Shown here piece by piece: positions 27,421 through 35,118 of a DNA stretch of 64,000 bases (position 1 is its first letter; each line of letters starts with the position of its first letter). The notes beneath the pieces were generated by a model. The model saw only the letters and a list, made by a program, of their open reading frames with translations. It was not told the DNA's origin and did not search any database. The translations under genes and the position numbers were made by a program. The stretch comes from Gammaproteobacteria bacterium (GTDB taxonomy: Bacteria > Pseudomonadota > Gammaproteobacteria > SZUA-229). The stretch covers positions 62,001 through 126,000 of the forward strand of contig JADGFA010000002.1 of NCBI GenBank assembly GCA_016744065.1, in the 5' to 3' direction.

Positions 27421-27585
27421 ATCCATAGATAATATAAGGTAATAAGAAATAAGACGAACTTTTAGATGTAACTACCTAAAACTATAAAAGTTTCCGACAT
27501 AAGAATCACGCTATATCGAAAACTATGCAAGAATTGGGCATAAGAGAAGGCCAAAGAAGTAGGCCAAATTAGAACAGGAAAAAAC

Positions 27586-28734
27586 ATGGACTTGCATGAT
27601 TACATAGCGGGAAAGTATAAACAGCAGTATGAGTATAAAAGCTTTTCCCCTGAATTGATAAATCATCAGTGGTTGATTTCAGATGGTGAAATTCAAAGCC
27701 TGTTAAGCGAGGCTGATCAAGCGCTTGGGCAACTCAATGCCTTTTCTCAGTTAATACCCAATGTTGAGTTCTTTATTCGTATGCACATTACTAAAGAAGC
27801 AACTTAATCCAGCCGTATTGAAGGTACACAAACCAATATGGAAGAAGCCTTATTGGAAGAGCAGGATATCGATCCAGAAAAAAGAGACGATTGGGCTGAA
27901 GTACAAAATTACATTGAAGCGATTAACTCAGCTATAACAAGCTTAGATAGCTTGCCACTATCAAACCGTTTATTAAAAGATACTCATGAAACGTTAATGC
28001 AAGGTGTGCGAGGTGAAGGAAAACTACCTGGTGAATTTCGTAGCAACCAAAACTGGATTGGCGTAAGCCTTAAAAATGCTGTGTTTGTACCGCCTCATCA
28101 TGAAGAGCTGGCAGAGTTAATGAGTGACTTAGAGAAGTTCATGCACAATGATGAATTAAAGTTGCCTCATCTAATTAAAATAGCCATAGCACATTATCAG
28201 TTTGAAACTATCCATCCCTTTCTTGATGGTAATGGTCGTTTAGGTCGTTTAATGATTGCGTTGTACTTTGCTGACTTTGAGTTATTGGATAAGCCTGCTC
28301 TATATTTGTCAGATTATTTTGAACGTAATAAAACAGAATATATAGATCGTTTAATGGCAGTAAGAGAATCTAATCAAATAAAGCAGTGGGTCATATTCTT
28401 TTTACATGGCGTCCGTGAAACGGCGATGAGTTCAATACAGGTATTCAAAGATACATTGAAATTAAAAGAGCGCCTTGAACGAGAAGTGTTGCCTCATTTT
28501 AGTACCAGACGACAGGAAAATGCACAGACATTGATGCAGTATTTATATAAATCACCAGTATTGAATATTAAAAGAGTATCCAGTTTGCTCGGCCTAAAGC
28601 CAAATACAGCAGCAACGTTAGTGGATGATTTTGTTAAATATGGGGTTTTAGTGGAGTTGACTGGTAGGCAACGAAACAGACTGTACTTATTTCAAGAATA
28701 TTTCCTGATATTTAAAAGACAGGATGATGAGTAA
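27586..28734 (+). pseudogene. Fic-family AMPylase-like gene interrupted by an in-frame TAA
   Basis: One frame runs through the whole region except for a TAA at 27805-27807. The first part (73 codons, AGGA ribosome site) is the usual N-terminal lobe of class II Fic proteins. The codons just after the stop read SSRIEGTQTN, the autoinhibitory (S/T)xxxE(G/N) motif. The next ATG, 27838, opens 298 codons that contain the catalytic HPFLDGNGRLGR and a C-terminal winged-helix-like segment (RVSSLLGLKPNTAATLVDDF). The intact protein would be about 382 residues. A CAA-to-TAA change is the simplest cause. If translation restarts at 27838, the product would lack its inhibitory motif. A sequencing error is the other possibility. 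Confidence 0.85.
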
Positions 28735-28744
28735 AGTGCAAATC

Positions 28745-28893
28745 AGTAGCTTCATGCCGTAAACCATGAAATCTCAGGTCCTCAATATCAGCTAATTTAC
28801 AAACACGGCCAAGTACCTGAGTGGTAGAATCTGATTGTATAGAAGAAACATCGCAAGTAATCTGCCGAGGAAAAAATTCGATGGTTCTGTTTG
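28745..28893 (-). pseudogene. Relic of a tyrosine recombinase (C-terminal part)
   Basis: About 150 nt align to the minus-strand C-terminal region of the intact integrase at 39403-40383. They cover the segment around its catalytic HDLRHEA box (here the plus strand reads CTTCATGCCGTAAACCATGA) and the upstream ADIEDLRF and SDSITQAF codons. The 3' and 5' parts are missing and no long frame remains. It starts 11 nt after the Fic stop and suggests that an older island once ended here. Confidence 0.75.
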
Positions 28894-28934
28894 AGAGAAA
28901 AAGGTCCTGTATGTATGAATATTTACTCGATTAG

Positions 28935-29714
28935 TTAATTGGTTTTCTCTAATACCAAATCTTGGATATCAAGAGCGCTAGCATTAACACCTAAGTTCTT
29001 TTGCATAGATGTATCTTGATATTTAATCACTACACTATTCATTATCAAATCAATAAATTCCTGTCCATATTTATGATGAAAATCTCTTATGCTAATACTA
29101 GACGATCTCATCATAGAAAATGAAAGCTCAATATAGTGCTGTGAGGTTAGTGGCGTGACATAAGACATGGTGCTTTCAGTCGTGTTTATGGTGCCGTAGT
29201 TGTAACGAATCCAGCGTTGTTGGTTATATGTCTCATCAAAAAAAGATTCGTATGTTTCAGGGTGTGCTATTTGAAAATCGGGTTCCGTTGTTTTATTGAA
29301 TTCGGTTTGGGTTTCCTGCAAACCTTTAAGTATGTCGGTTAGTAAATCGAATCTATTTTTATATTCAGATTTTGCTTTATTGATATTAATAGAGAGCATA
29401 ATGGTGCCCATTTCTTTTGTGGAAAAGAAAGTGGACTCTGAAAAATCCCACCAGCGCCTTAATAATAATGCCTTGTTGTTTTTTTCAAATAAAGTGCTGC
29501 TACCAAAGTCAACTTGAGTGACTAAATCATCAGCGGGAAAGTCAGGGCTGAAATTTTCAGGCATACTAAATAGTAATTTAGAATTGGAAAATTCAATTTC
29601 CCTTGGTTTTAATTCACTGTTGTCGAGTGTCGCAGAAGTTAGTGATGTAGCTTTAGAAAATAAACCAAACATAATGGCACCAAAAATTAAGATTAACAGG
29701 GTTTTTAATATCAT
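28935..29714 (-). CDS. Probable immunity protein for the adjacent lipase-like toxin
   Basis: The 259 residues begin with a hydrophobic segment (MILKTLLILIFGAIMFGLFS) that is a signal peptide or membrane anchor. The rest is a soluble domain rich in Phe, Ser and Thr (PREIEFSNSKLLFSMPENF, then a YVTPLTSQHYIELSFSM strand pair). The layout recalls periplasmic Tli-type immunity proteins of type VI lipase effectors, but no family match could be tested. It overlaps the end of the lipase-like gene by 4 nt (ATGA), the usual toxin-immunity order. Function is inferred from gene order, size and envelope targeting. Confidence 0.55.
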   Translation of the reverse strand: MILKTLLILIFGAIMFGLFSKATSLTSATLDNSELKPREIEFSNSKLLFSMPENFSPDFPADDLVTQVDFGSSTLFEKNNKALLLRRWWDFSESTFFSTKEMGTIMLSININKAKSEYKNRFDLLTDILKGLQETQTEFNKTTEPDFQIAHPETYESFFDETYNQQRWIRYNYGTINTTESTMSYVTPLTSQHYIELSFSMMRSSSISIRDFHHKYGQEFIDLIMNSVVIKYQDTSMQKNLGVNASALDIQDLVLEKTN

Positions 29715-30904
29715 TTTAAATTGTTTGCAATGGCTTTAAACTGATTCTGAATTTTACTGGCTCCTTTTCCTGGGCCAGTATCCATGTTTTTGTTCCAGTT
29801 ATCCATTCCTTCATAAGGTAAAGTGTGAGGGCTTTGCTGCACTGAGCCGCCCGTGACATGGTTAAAGTAAACAATAGAGCCGATGATGTTTCTGAAACCT
29901 CCGCCATTTAAACCAGCAATGTTATGCACAGGGTCGTAAGGGTGTGAGTTATAACCAAGCACTTTTACGCCAGCTCGTTCAAATAAAATTTTAGAGCGTT
30001 TTTCATTGTTAGCATTTCCGTGAAAGGTGACACTGTGTTTGTCTAATACCTGACCTTTGTTTTTGCTAAAGGCACCATTAAAACCACCAAGTATTGCCCA
30101 GCTGCTTTCATCATTTAATATATATCGCACTGCTTCAGAAAAAATAACAGCTCCCTGGCTATGGGCAACCCATTTGGTTTCGTTGCCCGCTGATTGTGAT
30201 GTTAATAATGCTTTAGAAAAGCCTTTAGTTACTGGCGTGGTAAAGCCGAGTTTGTCTTTAAATGATTCCCAGGTGTCACCGGCTGTTGATGTGCTGGGGT
30301 TATGGTACAAAGTAAACTCTTTGATTTCTCCATATGCATTATTTAAATGCAAACCCATTAACCAGATGGCCTTGTCTAAGGTGTTTGATTGCCCATTAAC
30401 AGCAGCATGATTTGTAGAAACATCATTAACTTTACCTTTGTTTTTCCAGTGTCCATTGCCGTCTTTGGCGACTTTATATAAAGCGGGTTTTTCTAGTTGG
30501 GCACGCATTTTTGCGATAGAGTCATTTACCTGAATATTAAATACATGTACCTGACCACTAATTAATTTATACATAATTGTATGATCGTTTGTTTTTATCA
30601 TGCGTGTATCAATAGAGCCTTTTTTTGCGAATCCATTTTCTAGGGGGCGTGGTATAGATCTTAATTGGTTTAGTGTTTTTGATAGTAAGAAGAAGTTGGC
30701 TTCTTTTGTCTCAAGGGTTAATACATGTTGTGCATAGCCAGATAGGTAGACTTTGTAACCAGATTCTGGGTTTTGGGTAAGGTGAGATGCCTTGAATAGT
30801 TGTGGCGGTTGATTATTTAGCATGGTCAGTTCATGTGGAGAAACACGAATATTTCCATCATGAAAAATTTGTTTATTTATATTTTGCATGCTTAATGTGG
30901 ACAT
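29711..30904 (-). CDS. Alpha/beta-hydrolase (lipase-like) candidate toxin
   Basis: The 397 residues have no signal peptide and no TM helix. The nucleophile elbow AHSQG (Ser249) is followed by a helix, then GYNSHPYDPVHNIAG (Asp324) and QQSPHTLPYEGM (His360). Spacing and order fit a Ser-Asp-His triad of the phospholipase-effector type; the DPVxN and H-(T/S)-LPY context is common in such toxins. The N-terminal 180 residues show no delivery domain that I recognise (no PAAR, VgrG or LXG). It is followed with a 4-nt overlap by a secreted or anchored partner. Interpretation as an effector is inference; a housekeeping lipase is the alternative. Confidence 0.6.
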   Translation of the reverse strand: MSTLSMQNINKQIFHDGNIRVSPHELTMLNNQPPQLFKASHLTQNPESGYKVYLSGYAQHVLTLETKEANFFLLSKTLNQLRSIPRPLENGFAKKGSIDTRMIKTNDHTIMYKLISGQVHVFNIQVNDSIAKMRAQLEKPALYKVAKDGNGHWKNKGKVNDVSTNHAAVNGQSNTLDKAIWLMGLHLNNAYGEIKEFTLYHNPSTSTAGDTWESFKDKLGFTTPVTKGFSKALLTSQSAGNETKWVAHSQGAVIFSEAVRYILNDESSWAILGGFNGAFSKNKGQVLDKHSVTFHGNANNEKRSKILFERAGVKVLGYNSHPYDPVHNIAGLNGGGFRNIIGSIVYFNHVTGGSVQQSPHTLPYEGMDNWNKNMDTGPGKGASKIQNQFKAIANNLK

Positions 30905-31009
30905 GTGATTCCCTTCTTATAAAATAATATAACAATATTTCGATTCTAATCTTTTTGTGCTTGTTTATCAATGGCTTAGTGATTTTGTTGTGATGTGTAT
31001 CTGTAAGTT

Positions 31010-31576
31010 TTATCTAAGCTTTTGTGCCAAGTCCTCTGCTTTTAGGTGGGTGTATCGTTTAAGCATCACTAAATCTTTATGACCAGTAATGCTGGAAGCT
31101 TCCATAATACTTAAACCCATTTCAAAAAAACGACTGGTAGCTTCGTGTCGTAAATTATGAAATCGTAACCCTCAATTTTAGCCAGCTTACATACATGTCC
31201 AAAAGCCTGTGTAATGGAATCAGACCTAATGGAAAAAACATCACCGGTAAACTGGCGAGAAGAGACTTAAAAATTTCTATTGTTCAGGATGATAAGGGAG
31301 TAGTTCTATCATCACCATTTTTAGTATCTATAAAGGTGGCAGTGCGATTACTGAGTTTAATGTTTTCCCATCGCAGTTCGCCAATTTCACTTCTGTGTGC
31401 ATCTGTTTCTATAGCAAGTTGAATAATCGTTTTAATATGACCGCTGTACTCTTCTTCACCTGGCTTTAGTCGTCTATCTCGGTTTTTGCCTTTGGTTGGC
31501 ATAACCGGCTTGCCTCGGGGTAAATAGATACCCCATTCTTTCTGGGCAATTTTTAGTACGCAACTCAGTAATTCGA
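31010..31576 (-). pseudogene. Truncated and frameshifted tyrosine recombinase
   Basis: The sequence aligns to the C-terminal 190 codons or so of the intact integrase at 39403-40383, from VLKVAQKEWDIYLPRG to the final LAQKL(K/R) stop. Differences that break it are a 1-nt deletion in the segment for ADIEDLRF (near 31170), short in-frame deletions, and loss of everything upstream of about 31576. There the homology stops abruptly and an opposite-strand coupling-protein fragment begins. The orientation is the same as the intact copy. Confidence 0.85.
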
Positions 31577-32083
31577 GATAAAAAAGCGCATGTGATGTTA
31601 GCGCATCAAAGTTTAGGTGATCTAAGAGACTGCCCAAAGGATATTGATCCAGACTCGGTGGTGTCATCTATCAATGAAAACTGTGCAATCAAACTAACTT
31701 ACAAAGTTAATGATCCAAATACAGCTGATTGGCTAGCTAGAATGTCTGGTCAGATTTTAGTCGATGATGAAATGCGCTCTATTAAGACGACAAAGGCGCT
31801 TACAGAGGTTAAGAACCCGGATCGAATGCTCAGGCAAACTGAACGTTGTTTGATTGATACAAACATGCTTCAGTCGCTTCCATCTCGTTGTGCAGTGTTG
31901 TATGGAAATGGTCTGGCAGATTTTGTATTCACATCGCCAATTAAAGTGATTAAAAAATCAGAATATACAACACCGACAATATTTGATGATCTTGATGGCG
32001 ACAACTCTTGTCCTAATGATGATATAGGCTTGAATGGTGGGTCACATAATTCAATTGCTGAGGGTTTGTTGGATGTTGATTAA
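31574..32083 (+). pseudogene. 5'-truncated conjugative coupling protein (TraG/TraD-like) C-terminal fragment
   Basis: The frame reads RDKKAHVMLAHQSLGDLRDC, then continues through a segment on the interaction of strands (IKLTYKVNDPNTADWLARMSGQILVDDE) typical of the C-terminal part of type IV coupling proteins. The ATPase motifs that should precede it are absent: upstream sequence is the reverse strand of the integrase pseudogene. A GTG at 31592 could start a 163-residue product, but it would lack the motor domain. It is followed with an 11-nt overlap by the MobC-like gene, the order seen in integrative conjugative elements. Confidence 0.7.
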
Positions 32084-32807
32084 ATCATATGAAGAACGTC
32101 AAACCCGCGTTGAGTATAAGAGGAGTACAATTCTCAAATACCTAAGGGATGAAACATGGAGCAATGGATATAACCTGGCGCGTATTCTATGTGTTACAAA
32201 TACTGCAATTTATAAAACACTGGCAAAACTAGAGCACCAGGAATTACTTAAATCGTACTATGTACCAGATCTTAAATTTAAAATCTGGGGAATCACACAA
32301 ATGGGTTTGTTGTATTCTTGGGGGGAGAATGAAGTCATGGAAAATAGATATGCATTTGAACCATCAAAAGTAAAACCAGTCATGATTCAGCATCATTTAG
32401 ATTTACAATTGGCTCGATTCAAAGCAGAAGCGGCAGGCTGGAAAAACTGGATATTAGGCAACCAGTTACCAAAAGGAATAACAAAAAGACCAGATGCAGT
32501 AGCGGAGCAATATTCTAACAATAATAAAATTGCCATAGAATTAGAGAGGACAATTAAAACAAAAAAACGTTATGAAGTTATATTCTCGATTTATCTGAAA
32601 GCCATTAAACGTGGTGAATATCATTCAATTCATTACGTCTGCCCAGATGCAGATTTTGCAGTCCGTATGAAAAGAATGTTCTTACTAATTAAGTCTGTAC
32701 CAGTTGCTGGTGAACGTGTACAGATTAATGAAAAACACAGAGCCAGATTTCCGGTGTACTCATTAGAACAATGGCCTCCCGTCACTCTGGAAAAGGAGAT
32801 GGGATAA
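32073..32807 (+). CDS. MobC-like replication-relaxation family protein
   Basis: The frame opens at 32034, but ATG 32073 (MLIKSYEERQTRVEYKR) overlaps the upstream stop by 11 nt and is the better start, giving 244 residues. The N-terminal third is a winged-helix (ILKYLRDETWSNGYNLARIL, ITQMGLLYS). The second part has the RPDAVAEQ...IAIELERTIKTKKRYEVIF block characteristic of the replication-relaxation (MobC) family, which shares a core with restriction-like nucleases. Such proteins help a relaxase at oriT in mobile elements. No relaxase remains in this island. Confidence 0.7.
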   Translation: MLIKSYEERQTRVEYKRSTILKYLRDETWSNGYNLARILCVTNTAIYKTLAKLEHQELLKSYYVPDLKFKIWGITQMGLLYSWGENEVMENRYAFEPSKVKPVMIQHHLDLQLARFKAEAAGWKNWILGNQLPKGITKRPDAVAEQYSNNNKIAIELERTIKTKKRYEVIFSIYLKAIKRGEYHSIHYVCPDADFAVRMKRMFLLIKSVPVAGERVQINEKHRARFPVYSLEQWPPVTLEKEMG

Positions 32808-33476
32808 GGATAAGGAAAATATGCATTATCCAGATCATTATCCCATCGCTCTATCCAAGCATATGCCAGACTGTATCCACAGACTGGCTTAAGTTATTTC
32901 GCTGGCGCTACATAACTTAAAGGAGCCTTCCTCTTGCCTTCCAATTCCGCTGGACGCTACATCTACAGGCAATTCACCTCACACCACTTCCCTGAACGTC
33001 CAGTGGCTTGGAAGGGCGTTGCCCTCTTAACAGAAGTACTACGCTGAACGCTTCGTACTTCTATTAATTCACCCGGCCGTCGCCGTCGCTATGAGCTATG
33101 GTGTGATCGTGTGCCCACGTTCTCACCATGCCCCGCAATTTGCAATTGGGGTTTCGCTGAACGCTCAATCACAGCATCGGGAGTCGAGCGCCAGCGACGA
33201 CGACGGCCGCAGGCCACGGCACAAAATCGCTGGGGCGAATTTTGCACCTTGATTACGCTAGGGCGTAATCAGACCTGCTGGTTGCACCTCTGAACGAGGC
33301 ACAATCCTGAGTTCCTGTCGTCTCTCAGGACAGAAACGTCATGCTCCGCGCTGGGGCTTGATCATGCCTTACCTGACTGGGGTCAGGTATTCTGCCAAAA
33401 ACATTAGGAGTATATTGAGTTTTAGGGCTAATTAAATTGTCATGAGATTTGGGCTCTCATGATGAGGAGAAATAAA
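32808..33476. other. GC-rich, palindrome-dense segment downstream of the MobC-like gene (candidate transfer-origin relic)
   Basis: This 669-nt interval has no convincing gene and is much richer in G+C than the surrounding island. Several stems are visible: TTAAGTTAT/ATAACTTAA (32889-32920), CCTTCCAA/TTGGAAGG (about 32937-33014) with an inner CGCTGGACG pairing, AGAAGTAC/GTACTTCT (33032-33062) and GATTACGC/GCGTAATC (33251-33270). The word CGCTG(G/A)(A)CGCT recurs in the loops. It ends with copy 2 of the island repeat. Its place beside a MobC-like gene would fit an oriT, but no relaxase or nic site is recognisable. Confidence 0.45.
33314..33400 (+). repeat. Copy 2 of the island repeat with a TACCTGAC/GTCAGGTA hairpin
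   Basis: The segment aligns to 27253-27333. It has a perfect 8-bp stem (33370-33377 and 33382-33389) with a 4-nt loop and the same ATTCTGCCAAAA tail. It lies 76 nt before the start of the unknown gene that opens the defence cargo. Confidence 0.7.
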
Positions 33477-34016
33477 ATGGCTGCTAAAAAAGAAGAATAT
33501 GAATTCTTATCAATAGAAATAACAAAATATAAGGTGTATCTGAATGCATCAATTAATTATGAAGTAAGAGATAAGCGTCATTATTATGATGGTGCAAAAG
33601 TATATGACTTTGGTTCACATCTAGAAATTGAGGGTGTATGTAATTACCCAGAAGAAAGGGAAGGCAATGAGCATCGAATAAATATTTATAGCGCAGAAAA
33701 GAGTTACAGAGATTTTGAATTAACGTTGTCTGACTGTCATGTGAGAAATGAGGATAGTACGCATAAATATAGAAGAATTTGTGGCAGAGACATGCCTGTT
33801 TACGATATCTCAAAAGGGCTTGGAACGTTAGAAAAAGTAAGAGGTGAGGCATTGTGGACAGGGTGTCTCTGGGTGAAACAAGAAACAGTTACTCAAATGT
33901 TAAGTCTTTTGCCTGTTGTAAAGCCATTGTATATGTTTATACATGAGCGAAAAATTGAGCGTAATAGATGGATAGTGGGTTTTGCAGTACAGACTGGTAA
34001 CCCTGCTGAAGAATGA
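33477..34016 (+). CDS. Unknown protein at the head of the defence cargo
   Basis: The frame opens at 33459, but ATG 33477 has GAGGAGA at 33464-33470 with 6-nt spacing, so the product is probably 179 residues (MAAKKEEYEF...). It is soluble, beta-rich by composition, and has two Cys (SDCHV and RRICGR). I recognise no domain. A 7-bp inverted repeat (CATGAGA/TCTCATG, about 33441-33461) overlaps its upstream region and could be an operator. It precedes the AbiE pair, separated by the two 45-nt palindromes, and may be an independent unit. Confidence 0.6.
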   Translation: MAAKKEEYEFLSIEITKYKVYLNASINYEVRDKRHYYDGAKVYDFGSHLEIEGVCNYPEEREGNEHRINIYSAEKSYRDFELTLSDCHVRNEDSTHKYRRICGRDMPVYDISKGLGTLEKVRGEALWTGCLWVKQETVTQMLSLLPVVKPLYMFIHERKIERNRWIVGFAVQTGNPAEE

Positions 34017-34051
34017 TGTTAAAAAGCCTAAGAGCTTAATAAATCATATAG

Positions 34052-34096
34052 CTTACTGTACACTAACCGTCCTCAGGACGGTTAGTGTACAGTAAG
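34052..34096. promoter_or_regulatory. abiE operator: Perfect 45-nt palindrome, operator 1 of the AbiE-like operon
   Basis: Two 22-nt arms (34052-34073 and 34075-34096) are exact reverse complements around a single C at 34074. It lies 36 nt after the unknown gene's stop and 112 nt before the AbiEi start. It has the same geometry as the second palindrome, with a shared half-site TACnCTAnnnGTCCT. A terminator role for the upstream gene is less likely because no T-run follows. Confidence 0.75.
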
Positions 34097-34149
34097 TAAA
34101 TGGTTTTAACAAGAGATTCTATAGTTTGTTGTTGTTTCATGCAAATTTA

Positions 34150-34178
34150 TTGACAATAAGAGTTATCTACGCTATATG
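34150..34178 (+). promoter_or_regulatory. Predicted sigma-70 promoter of the AbiE-like operon
   Basis: A perfect -35 box TTGACA (34150-34155) is followed after 17 nt by TATATG (34173-34178). The -10 box lies inside the left arm of the second palindrome, so a protein bound there would block transcription. The expected start is near 34185, leaving a leader of about 23 nt with no good ribosome-binding site before ATG 34208. Confidence 0.65.
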
Positions 34179-34205
34179 TCCTTAGGACATATAGCGTAGA
34201 TAACT
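34161..34205. promoter_or_regulatory. abiE operator: Perfect 45-nt palindrome, operator 2 overlapping the -10 box
   Basis: Two 22-nt arms (34161-34182 and 34184-34205) are exact reverse complements around a single T at 34183. It ends 2 nt before the AbiEi start codon and covers the -10 box and transcription start. Its centre is 109 nt from that of operator 1, and the two share the half-site TACnCTAnnnGTCCT. Confidence 0.8.
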
Positions 34206-34207
34206 TA

Positions 34208-35110
34208 ATGAAAATATTAAAAGCAATAACATTAGCCGTCGGTGAATTGGAGCAGCCAGTAGTTACATCTTATCAACTGGGTTTAATTGTGTTTGGGCTA
34301 TATAAAACAAAGAGTTACAAGGGTGAGGCAATAAATATACAAAAAACTCATGCTGAAGCTGCAATATATAATAAGATTTCAAGGCAATTGCAGGACGAAG
34401 GCATACTAACGATGTATAAAGGGTTACCTGCGAAATCAGTTTTTAGTCTTTTGGGGCGTAGTCATGACTCGGTAGAGGATATAGTGTGTACTGTAGATCC
34501 ATTTGGCTATATCTCTCACTTAAGCGCGATGGAGTATCATGGACTAACAAATAGAATGCCAAGCAAATTATTTATGTCTTCGCCAGCGCCTAAAAAATGG
34601 ACAGAGTTTGCGAAAGATAAAATGGGGAAAGACCTGGATGAGGATATAGACATTTATTTGCAAAATGGCTTGCCTGTGTTGAGAAGGACAAAATTAGAAA
34701 AGGTAAATAGAAAAGAAATTCATCGGTATAGCAGTGTTCATTTGGGGGCTTATAAAAATATAAAAGGCCGTTCCATGCGTGTTTCAACAATAGGCCGCAC
34801 ATTTCTTGATATGCTTAGAAATCCAGAGCTATGTGGGGGTATAAACCATGTATTGGAAATATACGAAAATCATGCTGAAAGTTATTTAAAGCTAATTATC
34901 AATGAAGTAAACCTTCATGGTGCGCCAATAGATAAAGTAAGAGCAGGCTATATTATGGATGAGCGATTAAAAATGAATTTTGATGAGTTGAATGAGTGGG
35001 TGAAGCAGGCTCAACGCGGTGGTTCAAGAAAATTAGATGCATCTAGTGAATATGAGTCAAGATGGTCTGAAAAATGGTGCTTGTCTCTTAATGTAATTGA
35101 AAGTGTTTAG
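34208..35110 (+). CDS. AbiEi-like antitoxin / transcriptional repressor (type IV TA)
   Basis: The 300 residues begin with a winged-helix-like region (about 15-75). A central domain follows with DPFGYISHLSAMEYHGLTNRMP, the hallmark of the AbiEi family. Known AbiEi proteins repress their own operon by binding inverted repeats in the promoter and neutralise the AbiEii nucleotidyltransferase. The two perfect palindromes upstream fit that. The toxin gene follows after 8 nt. It is longer than some AbiEi proteins of about 200-280 residues. The call is from motifs and gene order. Confidence 0.8.
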   Translation: MKILKAITLAVGELEQPVVTSYQLGLIVFGLYKTKSYKGEAINIQKTHAEAAIYNKISRQLQDEGILTMYKGLPAKSVFSLLGRSHDSVEDIVCTVDPFGYISHLSAMEYHGLTNRMPSKLFMSSPAPKKWTEFAKDKMGKDLDEDIDIYLQNGLPVLRRTKLEKVNRKEIHRYSSVHLGAYKNIKGRSMRVSTIGRTFLDMLRNPELCGGINHVLEIYENHAESYLKLIINEVNLHGAPIDKVRAGYIMDERLKMNFDELNEWVKQAQRGGSRKLDASSEYESRWSEKWCLSLNVIESV

Positions 35111-35118
35111 GTTTAGAA

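Larger units (their letters stand above)
26881..27585. other. Gene-free island left flank with repeat and inverted repeats
   Basis: This 705-nt interval has no credible open frame. It contains a roughly 80-nt segment repeated at 33.3 kb (listed separately), a TCTTAAG...CTTAAGA inverted repeat near 27183-27207, and a 13-bp inverted repeat at 27382-27420 upstream of the Fic gene. It probably marks the left part of the island, but no copy of the tRNA-Arg 3' end was found here. Confidence 0.5.

Noticed and set aside
31284-31667. 127-codon minus-strand frame as an intact gene
   Set aside because: Its first part is the reverse strand of the coupling-protein fragment and the rest is the frameshifted integrase, so it is a chimeric pseudogene.
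32889-33060. Integron attC sites
   Set aside because: The palindromes lack the RYYYAAC...GTTRRRY core pairs of attC and no integron integrase or cassette array is present.
33111-33293. 60-codon frame in the GC-rich segment
   Set aside because: It runs through inverted repeats, has no ribosome-binding site and its composition follows the local G+C bias.
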